In this document: piece after piece, positions 1-9,192 of the stretch
How the letters are laid out: every line of letters begins with the position of its first letter
How positions within the stretch are numbered: the stretch's first letter is position 1
Assembly (NCBI GenBank): GCA_016705955.1
Contig: JADJKO010000001.1
Location: forward strand, 558,001-622,000
Direction: 5' to 3'
Origin: Flavobacteriales bacterium
GTDB lineage: Bacteria; Bacteroidota; Bacteroidia; Flavobacteriales_F; PHOS-HE28
DNA: 64,000 nt
Notes under the pieces: model-generated
The model's input: the letters and a program-made list of their open reading frames with translations, nothing else
Databases searched by the model: none
Told to the model about the DNA's origin: nothing
Program-made: the position numbers and the translations under genes

Positions 1-722
1 TCACTGGGCAGGAAGGAACTTCCCACATCCACCCAGCCGTACTTGTCCACTTGACCACGGAAGAAGGCGGACCGGTTCGTGCCCTTCTCCCAGATGATCT
101 CGGCGCGTTGCACGAAACGCTCATCGTTGATCACCAACATGCCGCCCTCGCCGGAGATGATGTTCTTGGTCTCGTGGAAGGAGAACGTGGAAAGATGGCC
201 GATGCGACCGAGCGGAACGGGGTCCTTGCCCTTGGGTCGATACCTAGCATCCACTGCGTGTGCTGCATCCTCCACCACGAACAGGCCGCGGCGTTCCGCG
301 ATGGACATGATCGTATCCATATCACACGCCACACCGCCGTAGTGTACCACCACGATCGCTTTTGTGCGTGGTGTGATCAACGCCTCGATCGCTGCGGCAT
401 CCATGTTCGGATGGTCAGGCAGACTGTCCACGAACACGATGCGCGCACCGCGCAACACGAAGGCATTCGCAGTGGACACGAATGTGAAAGCAGGCATGAT
501 CACCTCATCACCTTCCTTGATGTTCAGCAGAAGCGCAGCCATTTCCAACGCATCCGTGCAGCTATGCGTGAGCAAGCATGAGCGGAATCCATAGCGCTTT
601 TGGAAGAACGCATGGCACAAAGCGGTGTACTTGCCGTTGCCGGAGATCTTGCCGGTGGCGACCGCATCCTGTATGAAGCCGATCTCCTTGCCGGTGAGAT
701 GTGGTCGGTTGAAAGGGATCAT
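1..722 (-). CDS. wecE: dTDP-4-amino-4,6-dideoxygalactose transaminase, WecE/RffA type (partial)
   Basis: PLP enzyme of the DegT/DnrJ/EryC1/StrS family that aminates dTDP-4-keto-6-deoxyglucose to dTDP-4-amino-4,6-dideoxygalactose, the precursor of Fuc4NAc in surface glycans. I translated the minus strand from the ATG at 722; 240 codons are open to the left edge, so the C-terminal third is missing. The start MIPFNRPHLTGKE, the segment EDAAHA (151-156) and the PLP lysine in SFHETKN (Lys186) are visible. It lies downstream of a WecD-type acetyltransferase, the usual partner in the same pathway, which makes the WecE assignment more likely than a generic sugar aminotransferase. Confidence 0.9.
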   Translation of the reverse strand, partial: MIPFNRPHLTGKEIGFIQDAVATGKISGNGKYTALCHAFFQKRYGFRSCLLTHSCTDALEMAALLLNIKEGDEVIMPAFTFVSTANAFVLRGARIVFVDSLPDHPNMDAAAIEALITPRTKAIVVVHYGGVACDMDTIMSIAERRGLFVVEDAAHAVDARYRPKGKDPVPLGRIGHLSTFSFHETKNIISGEGGMLVINDERFVQRAEIIWEKGTNRSAFFRGQVDKYGWVDVGSSFLPS

Positions 723-861
723 CGGCAACGAAATTGGGAACAATAACAGGACAGTGCGTCGAAGGTGCGGTGAACGACGCACATGATGCGGACCCGATCA
801 AGTGCGCCAAGGATCCGTGACGAACCCCGATGGAACGCCGCATTCGCGCATGATCGGCCGG

Positions 862-1536
862 TCATCCCTTCTTGGGCCGATAGTGATGGATGCAGGTTCG
901 CTCGATCACTTGGAAGCCAGCACTGGCATACAAGGCCATCGCGGCCTTGTTCTCCTCTTGGGTCACCACGGTGATCCGGTGGTTGCCAGCCTCGCGTACG
1001 GCCACGAATGAGGCATCCAGCAATGCACTGCCCACGCCTTTCCCTCTTGCTCGCGCATCCACGGCGATCAACCCGATGCTCGAACTCGCATCACCGTGTG
1101 CTAGGCTCACGAAACCGGTAAGGCCGAGTTCATCCTGCGTGACGAGAACAAGTTCACCGGGTCGCTCCAAGGAATTATCCAACCACCGCATGTACAGCCG
1201 CTCGAATTCTCCATTGGTGAAGGCAGGGTCCACGCGGAACCGGGAATGGATCCCGCTTTCCAACGCGAGCCGCTTCAGTTGATCATTCGCCTTTCCTTGG
1301 AAACGTTCGACCGGGATCCGAGGCACCACAGGGGCCTCGGGTATTTCACGTTCAAGTACCACCTTCACGTCCATCAGGGCCAAGCCCGGTAATGGATCGG
1401 AGGAGAGCACATGGATGAGATCGAACCCTGAACCTTCCACTTGCAGGTTCTCAAGGCTGAACGCGTCCGGGGCGATCCTTGCCCGGCCCACCTCGTACCC
1501 GAAGAAGTCCGAATCCCAGGCCAGCCGCTCGATCAT
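862..1536 (-). CDS. wecD: dTDP-fucosamine acetyltransferase, WecD/RffC-like GNAT
   Basis: 224-residue GNAT-fold protein expected to N-acetylate dTDP-4-amino-4,6-dideoxygalactose with acetyl-CoA. The N-terminal WDSDFFG (7-13) is typical of the RffC subfamily and the acetyl-CoA loop RARGKGVGSALL (162-173) is intact. The ATG at 1536 gives a 4-bp ATGA overlap with the stop of the upstream glycosyltransferase; a longer in-frame reading to 1704 only runs antisense-like sequence through that gene. The wecE gene follows after 139 bp in which I see no gene. The pair implies that a Fuc4NAc-type sugar is made here. Confidence 0.85.
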   Translation of the reverse strand: MIERLAWDSDFFGYEVGRARIAPDAFSLENLQVEGSGFDLIHVLSSDPLPGLALMDVKVVLEREIPEAPVVPRIPVERFQGKANDQLKRLALESGIHSRFRVDPAFTNGEFERLYMRWLDNSLERPGELVLVTQDELGLTGFVSLAHGDASSSIGLIAVDARARGKGVGSALLDASFVAVREAGNHRITVVTQEENKAAMALYASAGFQVIERTCIHHYRPKKG

Positions 1537-2450
1537 TCGGTGGTCCGTTCGATGATATAGAGCGGGCGGTCCTTCACCCCTTCGAAGGTCTTGCCGACAT
1601 ACAGCCCGACCACGCCGAGGGTGATCATCATGCAACCGGAAAGGAACCAGATGCTGGTGATCAAGCTCGCATAACCGAGGACGGTGATATCCCCCAAGGC
1701 CCACTGCACCAACGTGTACACGACCAATACCAGCGATAGCACGGCGACAATGACCCCGAACTTCACCAACAAGCGCAGCGGCTTATCGCTGTACGCTAGG
1801 ATGATGTCCATGGCAAGCCGGAGCATCCTGTTCAGGTTGTAGCTGCTCTTCCCCACGGTACGTCCTGCATGTTCAACATCCAGTTTGGTGGTCCGGAAAC
1901 CGACCCACTTCACCATGGTGGGGAAGTAACGGATGCTTTCCCGCAACCGACGGACCTCCGTGATCACTGCTGCGGAATAGATCCCGAAGTTGCCCACGGT
2001 CTCGTCCTGTTCGGATCCGGTGAGGTAGCCAAGTGTGCGATAGAAAAGTCGCGAGAAGAGCTTTTTGAAGAAGCCGTCCTTGCGGTCCACACGCCGAGCC
2101 AGTACCACATCGTACCCCTTCCGCATTTCCTCCAGAAGACGTGGTATCTCCTCGGGACGATCCTGAAGATCGCAATCCATCACGACCACGGCATCTCCGC
2201 TCACTCGATCAAGCCCGGCGGTGATCGCGTAATGCTGCCCGAAATTCCTGCTGAGCTTGAACCCTCTCACGTGATGATCGGCTTTCGCCTCCGCCACGAT
2301 CACATCCCAACTGCCTTCGGGGCAGGCATCGTCCACCAGGATCAATTCCCAATCGACCCCGAGCGGGATCATCACCGCGCGGATCCGCGCCACCAACTCC
2401 GGCACCAATGCTTTGCTCCGATAGACCGGACTGACCACGGAGACCTTCAT
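1533..2450 (-). CDS. GT2 glycosyltransferase with two C-terminal TM helices (polyprenyl-phosphate sugar transferase type)
   Basis: 305-residue GT2 enzyme of the DPM1/ArnC/GtrB type. It should move a sugar from a nucleotide donor to a polyprenyl phosphate or lipid-linked acceptor at the inner membrane. Visible are the N-terminal Rossmann start MKVSVVSPVYR, the VDDA motif (39-42), the DxD-type segment MDCDLQDRPEE (91-101) and two hydrophobic helices near 226-250 and 258-285. It ends in an ATGA overlap with the wecD start, so the two are translationally coupled. Donor and acceptor cannot be read from the sequence. Confidence 0.85.
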   Translation of the reverse strand: MKVSVVSPVYRSKALVPELVARIRAVMIPLGVDWELILVDDACPEGSWDVIVAEAKADHHVRGFKLSRNFGQHYAITAGLDRVSGDAVVVMDCDLQDRPEEIPRLLEEMRKGYDVVLARRVDRKDGFFKKLFSRLFYRTLGYLTGSEQDETVGNFGIYSAAVITEVRRLRESIRYFPTMVKWVGFRTTKLDVEHAGRTVGKSSYNLNRMLRLAMDIILAYSDKPLRLLVKFGVIVAVLSLVLVVYTLVQWALGDITVLGYASLITSIWFLSGCMMITLGVVGLYVGKTFEGVKDRPLYIIERTTE

Positions 2451-2572
2451 GTGCTGCGTGCGGGCTGTGTTGTTTGCGCTGGCAATGTAGCCAAGCCATC
2501 GCTGGATGTGGCTCGGTCGTACAGAGGATCCGCTGCCGGTCCCGAAGACCCGAACGGATCATCGGGGTACAC

Positions 2573-3295
2573 CTATCCGTTCATCCGGAAGCGGACCAGG
2601 AAGCGGAAATACTCCAAGGTGGTACGCGCCAGTTTCATGTTCGACTTTCCGATCCGTTTGCCGGAAGCCAGGATCATGGGCACTTCGATCACGCGGGCTT
2701 CCACGCGGATCAGCTTCAGCAAGAGTTCCAACATGCAGATGAAGCCCGGCTCGCTGATCAATCCCGTCCAGCGTTCCTTCACCTTGCGCAATGCGGGAAC
2801 CCGGTACACGCGGTAGAAGCTGCTGAGGGTGCTCACCTTCAGATCGAAGATGGAGCGGAACAAGAAGTTGGCCGCAGCGGAGAGCAACTTGCGTAGCACG
2901 GTGGTCTTCTGGAAGCCGCCGCCCTGTGCGTACACCGATGCCAGCACGAGATCGTAGCCCAAGCCCGCGATGGCGAGCATGTCCGGCAGGATGGTGATGT
3001 CCGATGTACGATCCGCCTCCATAGTTACCACTAGGTCGTTGTCGTTCGCTTGTAGAAGGATGTGTTCGAAGCCCACCGCGAATGCATGCCCCGGACCACG
3101 ATTGATCCCATCGCCCAAAATGGTCGTCCGCTCCATCGGGAAACAGGTCGTGATCACATCGCGTGTGCGATCGCGCGAACCGTCATCGGAGAGGATGATG
3201 CGGACATCGGTCCGTGCGACGTAGGGCGCGAGTTCGAGCGCGAGTTTCGGAATGTTCTCCTCCTCGTTGTAAGTGGGGATCAGGAGGAAGACCAT
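2573..3295 (-). CDS. GT2 family glycosyltransferase (dolichol-P-mannose-synthase-like, soluble)
   Basis: 240-residue GT2 protein. It starts MVFLLIPTYNEEENI, followed by SDDGSRDRT (36-44), a conserved NRGPGHAF segment (65-72) and an unusual EAD (93-95) where many relatives have DAD. No C-terminal membrane helix is present, unlike the next gene downstream. Its ATG directly follows the stop of the epimerase gene (3296), which suggests one transcript. The 122 bp between this gene and the downstream GT2 hold nothing I recognise. Confidence 0.82.
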   Translation of the reverse strand: MVFLLIPTYNEEENIPKLALELAPYVARTDVRIILSDDGSRDRTRDVITTCFPMERTTILGDGINRGPGHAFAVGFEHILLQANDNDLVVTMEADRTSDITILPDMLAIAGLGYDLVLASVYAQGGGFQKTTVLRKLLSAAANFLFRSIFDLKVSTLSSFYRVYRVPALRKVKERWTGLISEPGFICMLELLLKLIRVEARVIEVPMILASGKRIGKSNMKLARTTLEYFRFLVRFRMNG

Positions 3296-4279
3296 CTACG
3301 GCACAGGTTGACGGCGTTGCCATTCGATCGCGAGCTTCAAGCCCTCCTCCAGCCCGAACTTCGGCTTGAACCCGAGCATCCTCGAGATCTTCGAGATGTC
3401 CGGTACCCGGCGAAGAACATCCTCGTAACCGCCGCCGAAGGAGGAGTAGGGGATGAGGGTGAGCTTGGGCTCCGCATCCTCCGGACGGATCAGTTTCCAG
3501 ATCAAGCGGGCCAGTCCTTCAATGGTCACCTCGGTGGATGGATCGGAACCAACATTGAAGACTTCATTCTCCGCTTCGTCCTTTTCGATGCAGAGATGAA
3601 AACCCTGGATCGTATCCTCCACATAGGTGAAGGTCCGCGTCTGCTGGCCGGTGCCGTGCAATTCAATGGTCTCGTTGCGCAGAGCCTTGCCAATGAACAC
3701 GGATTGTGGGCCGCCCCACCAGGTCATGTTCTGGTTCGGGCCATAGGAGCCGAAGAGCCGCAGAATGGTGTACTTCAACCCCTTCTCCTCACCCGTTGCA
3801 ATGAGCTTGTGTTCGCTGTGGATCTTGGATGCAGCATAGGCCCAACGCTTCACCTTGGTGGGACCAAGGACCAGATCGCTCTCTTCGCTGAACGGGATTT
3901 TCGGGTTCTTCCCATACACATCGGAGGTGGATGCGAAGACCAGTCGCGCACCGAGTTCAAGTGATCTCGCGATCACATTGGAGGTCATCGTGTTGTTCTC
4001 CTCGATGGTCCGATAGCTGTTCGTGTAGCGCGGGATCTTCTGGCTGGCGAGGTGAACGATCGTGTCCCCCTCCAAACCTTTCAACGCATCCGGGTCGCAG
4101 AGATCGGCTTCGAGGAAGGTGAAGCGTTCATGACCAATAACCGCTTCCAAGTTGCTCCTGCTCCCATAGCTGAAGTTGTCGATACCGATGACTTGATGTC
4201 CGGCGTCAAGAAGCCTGCGTGTCAAATTCGAGCCGACGAAACCGGCTGCACCGGTGATGATGATCCTACGAGGCGTCAT
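3296..4279 (-). CDS. NAD-dependent nucleotide-sugar epimerase/dehydratase (extended SDR)
   Basis: Extended short-chain dehydrogenase acting on a nucleotide sugar. From the chosen ATG at 4279 it has 327 residues, beginning MTPRRIIITGAAGFVGSNL with the GxxGxxG motif at 10-16, the STSDVYG segment and the catalytic YxxxK (Tyr148, Lys152). An in-frame TTG at 4333 would overlap the stop of the upstream gene (TTGA), but it adds a non-conserved leader, so the ATG is preferred. The substrate (for example UDP-GlcNAc, UDP-GlcA or a GDP-sugar) cannot be fixed. It is embedded in the minus-strand glycan operon. Confidence 0.85.
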   Translation of the reverse strand: MTPRRIIITGAAGFVGSNLTRRLLDAGHQVIGIDNFSYGSRSNLEAVIGHERFTFLEADLCDPDALKGLEGDTIVHLASQKIPRYTNSYRTIEENNTMTSNVIARSLELGARLVFASTSDVYGKNPKIPFSEESDLVLGPTKVKRWAYAASKIHSEHKLIATGEEKGLKYTILRLFGSYGPNQNMTWWGGPQSVFIGKALRNETIELHGTGQQTRTFTYVEDTIQGFHLCIEKDEAENEVFNVGSDPSTEVTIEGLARLIWKLIRPEDAEPKLTLIPYSSFGGGYEDVLRRVPDISKISRMLGFKPKFGLEEGLKLAIEWQRRQPVP

Positions 4280-4329
4280 TCGAGAGGGAAAGAGTGGAGT
4301 GGTGGGGAAAAGTACAGGATGGTCGACTT

Positions 4330-5811
4330 TCAAAGATCCAGAACGAATGCGGCATGATCAATTCCCTCACGGCGATCGATCAGCAATATGCGCTGGGGTA
4401 TCCGCGTGTCGACGCGTTGTACCATCGCGTTCATTCCTTCTTCGAAGTGCAGATTCAAGAGCAACGCATCCCGTGCATCACGGAACAAGAGGATATGGTC
4501 GTCGGACGATCCGGCTTCCACCAGCTGCGTGATGCTCTTCGCTGCTGGCGCGAGCTTTTCCGGACTCGCGTTTCCGCGATGACCGTGCGCGTGCAGCCAG
4601 AATACCGACGAGATCATGATGGACATCTGCACACAACCAACTACTACGGCGCTGATCCGTGCCCACTTCCTTGGCCAACGCCACCATTCCATCCAACCGT
4701 AGGCCATCAGGAGAATGACCGCAGGAGCGGAGAAGATGACGTAGTAGTAGCGCATGCCGAAGGTGTGCCCAGCAAAGGCGGACATGACCAGTGCATACAA
4801 TGGCCCGCTGATCACAAGGAGGATCAGAAGGAGATGTCGCGTGGATCCCCCGCACCATATTCCCACGGCCAGCAACGCAAGCGGTATCGACAATGTTAGC
4901 GCCATGACCCGGAGCGGCGGCCCGATGAATTGCAAGGCATTGCCTCCCAACCAAAGCCACTGGACCATGGATTCCTGGATCAAACTGCTCGGCGTGGCGG
5001 CTCGTATGAAATCGTCGAACCCGGGGTCCTGCTCGATGGTCGTGCGGTACAGATCCTGGACCTCGGCCATGTTCGCAAGGCCTCGCGATCCCCCCATCAT
5101 CATCCAACCGCCAAGGATCAGTGCGGTGATCAATGCGGAAATGACCAGTCCTCTCCAATGCGCCGATGATCGGCATGACATCAAGGTGTAACCGGCGTGC
5201 GCCAAAAGGATGTACACCGTCAAGTAATGGGTGAGCAGGCCGCAACCAGCGATCACGCCATATAGTAGCACCGTTGCTCCCACAGGTCTCTGCTGGCGTA
5301 TGATCCGAACGAAAAGGACTGTGGACCACAAGGAGAGGATGGTCGCCATACTATACGAGCGCGCCTCTTGGGAGTAGTCCACGAGTAGTGGTGTGAATGC
5401 CGCGATGGCAAGCGCGATCACCGCGACATTTTCATCATGGAAGATAGACCTCGCTGACCAGTACACCACAACGAGCAGGATCAGCCCAAGGCACAACGAC
5501 AATGAGCGGACAGCGACGTTGCTGTTCCCGAACACATCGGTCCATGCATGGAGTACCACGAGGTACAGTATGCCGTTCCCACCGTCCGTCGCGATGCATG
5601 CACGTCGCACCCCCGCAAGATCATCATGCTTCACAAGACCCGCGCGCTGAAAGGGAACATACTCCGGGATGAGCGCAGGGTGAAGGCCATTCGCCTCAAG
5701 CACGGAGAACGTTTCATCGTAACCCGTGGCGAACCGATCCAGCGCATGCATCCGCACGCCCACGGCCGCAAGGGCTATGGCGGCTATGGCGAGATACCGT
5801 TGTGAGGTCAT
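4330..5811 (-). CDS. ArnT/PMT-like (GT39 family) integral membrane glycosyltransferase
   Basis: 493-residue, strongly hydrophobic protein with about 10-12 predicted membrane segments. The first periplasmic loop carries the ATGYDETF segment with adjacent Asp32-Glu33, the acidic signature of GT39/ArnT-like enzymes that use polyprenyl-phosphate sugars, and a later RSIFHDENVAV-SQEARSYSM region is typical of the family. It should add a sugar or lipid modification on the periplasmic face. The neighbours are the epimerase and GT2 genes, so a role in decorating the same glycan is likely. Confidence 0.75.
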   Translation of the reverse strand: MTSQRYLAIAAIALAAVGVRMHALDRFATGYDETFSVLEANGLHPALIPEYVPFQRAGLVKHDDLAGVRRACIATDGGNGILYLVVLHAWTDVFGNSNVAVRSLSLCLGLILLVVVYWSARSIFHDENVAVIALAIAAFTPLLVDYSQEARSYSMATILSLWSTVLFVRIIRQQRPVGATVLLYGVIAGCGLLTHYLTVYILLAHAGYTLMSCRSSAHWRGLVISALITALILGGWMMMGGSRGLANMAEVQDLYRTTIEQDPGFDDFIRAATPSSLIQESMVQWLWLGGNALQFIGPPLRVMALTLSIPLALLAVGIWCGGSTRHLLLILLVISGPLYALVMSAFAGHTFGMRYYYVIFSAPAVILLMAYGWMEWWRWPRKWARISAVVVGCVQMSIMISSVFWLHAHGHRGNASPEKLAPAAKSITQLVEAGSSDDHILLFRDARDALLLNLHFEEGMNAMVQRVDTRIPQRILLIDRREGIDHAAFVLDL

Positions 5812-5915
5812 TCCATGGAAGTGGTGTGCGACCTTGGTTCAACCTAGAACGATCGGATGCTGTACTGGTTGTCCATTGGCCGATGCGAACGCTTCGCGAA
5901 AGAGCGATCGAATGA

Positions 5916-6800
5916 TCAACGGAAGGCCAGTGCCACCACCAGGTCCTTGCTCCCTGCTGTATAGGCATAGAAGCCTTCTCCGCTCTTCACGCCGAGTTTG
6001 CCTGCGGCGACCATTTGCACGAGCAAGGGACAAGGCGCGTACTTCGGATCACCCAGACCCTCGTGCAACACACGAAGGATCGCCACGCAGGTATCCAGCC
6101 CGATGAAGTCGGCCAATTGCAGCGGACCCATCGGATGGGCCATGCCGAGTTTCATGATGGTATCGATCTCCGCCACGCCACCCACGCCTTGCCACAACGT
6201 CTGCACGGCTTCGTTGATCATGGGCATCAGGATCCGGTTCGCGACGAAGCCCGCATAGTCGTTCACCGTCACCGGCACTTTGCCGATCGCCGCGCTGAGG
6301 TCCACCACGGTCCTTGTTACCGCATCGGAAGTGTTGTACCCACGGATCACCTCCACAAGCTTCATCACCGGCACCGGGTTCATGAAGTGCATCCCGATCA
6401 CTTGTTCCGGACGCTTGGTCACCGCTGCGATCCGCGTGATGCTGATGCTGCTGGTGTTCGTGGCAAGGATGCACGACGCGGGTGCTGCTGCGTCGAGATC
6501 ACGGAAGATCTTCAGCTTCAGGTCCACGTTCTCAGTAGCTGCTTCCACAACGAGTTCGGCACTCTTCACACCGGAAGCCAATTCAGTTCGCGTGGTGATG
6601 TTGCCCAAGGTGGTGGCCTTCCGCTCCTCAGTGAGCGTTCCCTTGGCCACTTGGCGGTCCAGGTTCTTGGTGATGGTGGTAAGTCCCTTATCAAGACCGG
6701 CCTGCGCAATGTCGATGAGGACCACCGTGTGCCCGTTCTGAGCGAAGACGTGTGCGATGCCGTTGCCCATCTGGCCGGCGCCGATAACAGAGATGTTCAT
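5916..6800 (-). CDS. hbd: 3-hydroxyacyl-CoA (3-hydroxybutyryl-CoA) dehydrogenase
   Basis: 294-residue NAD(P)-dependent 3-hydroxyacyl-CoA dehydrogenase that interconverts acetoacetyl-CoA and 3-hydroxybutyryl-CoA in fatty-acid or butanoate metabolism. The dinucleotide motif GAGQMG is at 7-12, the conserved ATNTSS at 113-118, and the catalytic His138 and Glu150 are separated as in the family (MHFMNPVPVMKLVEVI). The NDYAGFVANR segment starts the C-terminal dimer domain. It is metabolically out of place among glycan genes and probably has its own transcription unit: 104 bp separate it from the downstream GT39 gene and 64 bp from the upstream gene. Confidence 0.92.
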   Translation of the reverse strand: MNISVIGAGQMGNGIAHVFAQNGHTVVLIDIAQAGLDKGLTTITKNLDRQVAKGTLTEERKATTLGNITTRTELASGVKSAELVVEAATENVDLKLKIFRDLDAAAPASCILATNTSSISITRIAAVTKRPEQVIGMHFMNPVPVMKLVEVIRGYNTSDAVTRTVVDLSAAIGKVPVTVNDYAGFVANRILMPMINEAVQTLWQGVGGVAEIDTIMKLGMAHPMGPLQLADFIGLDTCVAILRVLHEGLGDPKYAPCPLLVQMVAAGKLGVKSGEGFYAYTAGSKDLVVALAFR

Positions 6801-6864
6801 GAGGTGAAGGAATGGATGGCGAATGTAGAGGCGACGGCAAGTAAGGGCGAAGCGTGCATCGCAC

Positions 6865-8283
6865 TTACTTGCCGTCGCCCTTCAGGATGATGAGCACGGT
6901 GTACGCCAGGATCTTCAGATCCACGGCAAGGCTCATGTTCTCGATGTAGAGGATGTCATACTTCAAGCGTCGGATCATCTGCTCCACGTTCTCGGCATAC
7001 CCGAATTTCACTTGGCCCCAACTGGTGATGCCCGGACGCACTTTGTGCAGGTGCCGGTAGTGCGGAGCCATCTCTGTGATCGCATCGATGAAGAACTGGC
7101 GCTCCGGCCGTGGTCCCACCAGACTCATCTCACCCTTCAACACATTCCAGAACTGGGGCAGTTCATCCATCCGTGTGCGGCGCATCCAGCGGCCGATCGG
7201 GGTGATCCGCGGGTCCGATGCACTGCTCAGTTGCGGGCCGTTCGATTCCGCACCGCAGATCATGCTGCGGAACTTGATGATCCAGAATGGGCGCCCGTGC
7301 CAGCCGATGCGTTCCTGTTGGAAGAAGACGGGGCCTTTGCTGCTCCATTTCACCAGCAGGCCAAGCACCAGGAAGAGCGGGGAGAGGATGATCAGTGCGA
7401 TAGTGCTCACTGTGACATCGGTCATCCGTTTCAGGGAGAATTGCCACGCTGGCATGATCTCGGGGTTCACCGCGATCAGCGGCGTGCCGAAGATGCTCGT
7501 CATCTTCACCGAGCCTGATAGGATATCATACATGTCCGGGATCACCTTGATCCGGACGCCGCTCCCTTCCAGTTCGTTCATGATCCTGCTCATGTGTTCG
7601 TGTTCCCCTGAATCCACTGCGATGATCACCTCCTCCACGGAGTGGGTGATGATGATCTGCCGCAACTCGTGCCACTTGCCCAAGCGCGGTTGGCCCACCG
7701 TCGCCAGCAACTGATCACCACCATTCACATTCACGAAGCCGATGAAGCGGTTGCCGGGCGACTTCTTCATCCCTTCGATCTCGTGATAGATCGCCAGCGC
7801 TTGTTCGTTCCCGCCGACCAGGATGGTGTTGAAGCCGATGCGCCGGTCGTGGACCTTGCGCACCGTGGCACTGGTGATCAGGAAGCGCAGCGGGAAGGTG
7901 ATCCCGAATTGCAGGATGAACAATGCGATGAACGACCGGTAGTGGTACTTCGTGCTCGGGACCTCATCATCCAACAGCAGGACGAAGAAGATCACCAACA
8001 CGCCAAAGAGTGAGACCAGCAATGTCTGGCCGAGTTCCTTCGTTCGGAAGCGGCGGTAGACCTCACTGTAGCCGCCAACGAGGGTGTACAGGCCGAACCA
8101 GAACAACGGGACCAGAACCAGACCCTTGAAGTAATTGCCATCCCAGGTCAACGGTACTTCGTAGCCCGCCTTGATGGGATCCAGGTACAGTTTGCGGTAG
8201 GCGAAGAAGAGCGTCCATGCGGCCGCGCTGCCGAGCACGTCGGCGATCACGTATTTGGCCACTTGGGTCCTTCTGCCGTTCAT
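6865..8283 (-). CDS. Undecaprenyl-phosphate sugar phosphotransferase (WbaP/WcaJ-type polyprenyl glycosylphosphotransferase)
   Basis: 472-residue initiating glycosyltransferase. It transfers a hexose-1-phosphate from a nucleotide sugar to undecaprenyl phosphate and so starts O-antigen or exopolysaccharide synthesis. The N-terminal third has about four membrane helices, a central Rossmann-like (CoA_binding_3) region follows, and the C-terminal bacterial-sugar-transferase domain begins near residue 285 with KRMTDVTVS and contains FFQQERIGWHGRPF and GEMSLVGPRPE. Its ATG overlaps the stop of the upstream lipoprotein gene (ATGA at 8280-8283). Confidence 0.92.
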   Translation of the reverse strand: MNGRRTQVAKYVIADVLGSAAAWTLFFAYRKLYLDPIKAGYEVPLTWDGNYFKGLVLVPLFWFGLYTLVGGYSEVYRRFRTKELGQTLLVSLFGVLVIFFVLLLDDEVPSTKYHYRSFIALFILQFGITFPLRFLITSATVRKVHDRRIGFNTILVGGNEQALAIYHEIEGMKKSPGNRFIGFVNVNGGDQLLATVGQPRLGKWHELRQIIITHSVEEVIIAVDSGEHEHMSRIMNELEGSGVRIKVIPDMYDILSGSVKMTSIFGTPLIAVNPEIMPAWQFSLKRMTDVTVSTIALIILSPLFLVLGLLVKWSSKGPVFFQQERIGWHGRPFWIIKFRSMICGAESNGPQLSSASDPRITPIGRWMRRTRMDELPQFWNVLKGEMSLVGPRPERQFFIDAITEMAPHYRHLHKVRPGITSWGQVKFGYAENVEQMIRRLKYDILYIENMSLAVDLKILAYTVLIILKGDGK

Positions 8284-9146
8284 GGTTGCAAGCGAAGGAG
8301 TTTCACATTGTCCAGATAGACCTCCGCAGAACCTGATCCTTCCGGCAATTCGGCCTCGATATAGATGTCCCGCTCCGCGATCGGGCTGTTGAAGAACGAG
8401 CTCAGGTCCACATACAATTTGTTCCAGGGCATGGACCCATCCGAACGCAAGGTCGCGGGCACATACAAATAGGGCTCGGAGCGCGCTGAACCATTGTAGG
8501 TGTAGAGCAGGCCGATGGTGATGAGTACGCTGTTCCGGTGCTCGATCTCCAGGAACGCCGGTCCTCCGTAGCTATCGAAATCCTCGTCGGTGTACACGCG
8601 TACACGGCGGTGTTCCGGGTCAAGGCGGAACCCGGCACATGGGCTGTTCTCCACATAGAGCAGTTCCGGATGCTCTGCGGGCAGATAACGTGTAAGGAGC
8701 GTATCGCTGTCCGTAGTGGTGTTCAATTGGAAGAAGGTGTCCTCGAACCCTTCGATCCATAGATCCGCTTGTGGGATGTACTCGACCACCGGGTTCACCG
8801 TCGTGGTCCCTTCCTTGTTCAGGGAGATGTTCGAAGTCCACGTGGTATAGAAAGGATAGCGAAGCCGGTCATCGAAGGTGCCGTTCCGCTTGATCGCCGG
8901 TACCACATCGATCCGGTGTTGCCCTTCGGAAAGAATGGGTACACGGGCAGGCAATTCCCACACGCCGACAAAGCTCTCGTCGATGCTCACCCACACATCC
9001 GTGATCTTCGTGGTGGCCGATCCCTGGGCGGTGGTGGTGGTCAGGGATACCGCAGGGATCTCCAGATACGCGGGGACCTTGTCCCCCTTGTTGCACGCCG
9101 CAAGGAGAATCAGGAAAGGAGCCAATACCGCGTACCGTAGAGTCAT
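8280..9146 (-). CDS. Secreted lipoprotein of unknown function
   Basis: 288 residues from the ATG at 9146, with a lipoprotein signal MTLRYAVLAPFLILLAAC (lipobox LLAAC, Cys18). The remainder is beta-rich (alternating hydrophobic residues, many Thr/Asn) with no catalytic motif I recognise. It is probably an outer-membrane lipoprotein. It is coupled by a 4-bp overlap to the sugar phosphotransferase gene, so a part in glycan export or anchoring is possible but only an inference from context. The longer reading from 9251 adds a non-signal leader and was not used. Confidence 0.7.
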   Translation of the reverse strand: MTLRYAVLAPFLILLAACNKGDKVPAYLEIPAVSLTTTTAQGSATTKITDVWVSIDESFVGVWELPARVPILSEGQHRIDVVPAIKRNGTFDDRLRYPFYTTWTSNISLNKEGTTTVNPVVEYIPQADLWIEGFEDTFFQLNTTTDSDTLLTRYLPAEHPELLYVENSPCAGFRLDPEHRRVRVYTDEDFDSYGGPAFLEIEHRNSVLITIGLLYTYNGSARSEPYLYVPATLRSDGSMPWNKLYVDLSSFFNSPIAERDIYIEAELPEGSGSAEVYLDNVKLLRLQP

Positions 9147-9192
9147 ACTATCAAGCAGGCAACGCAAAGTCCGGTCGATCAGTATGTACGGT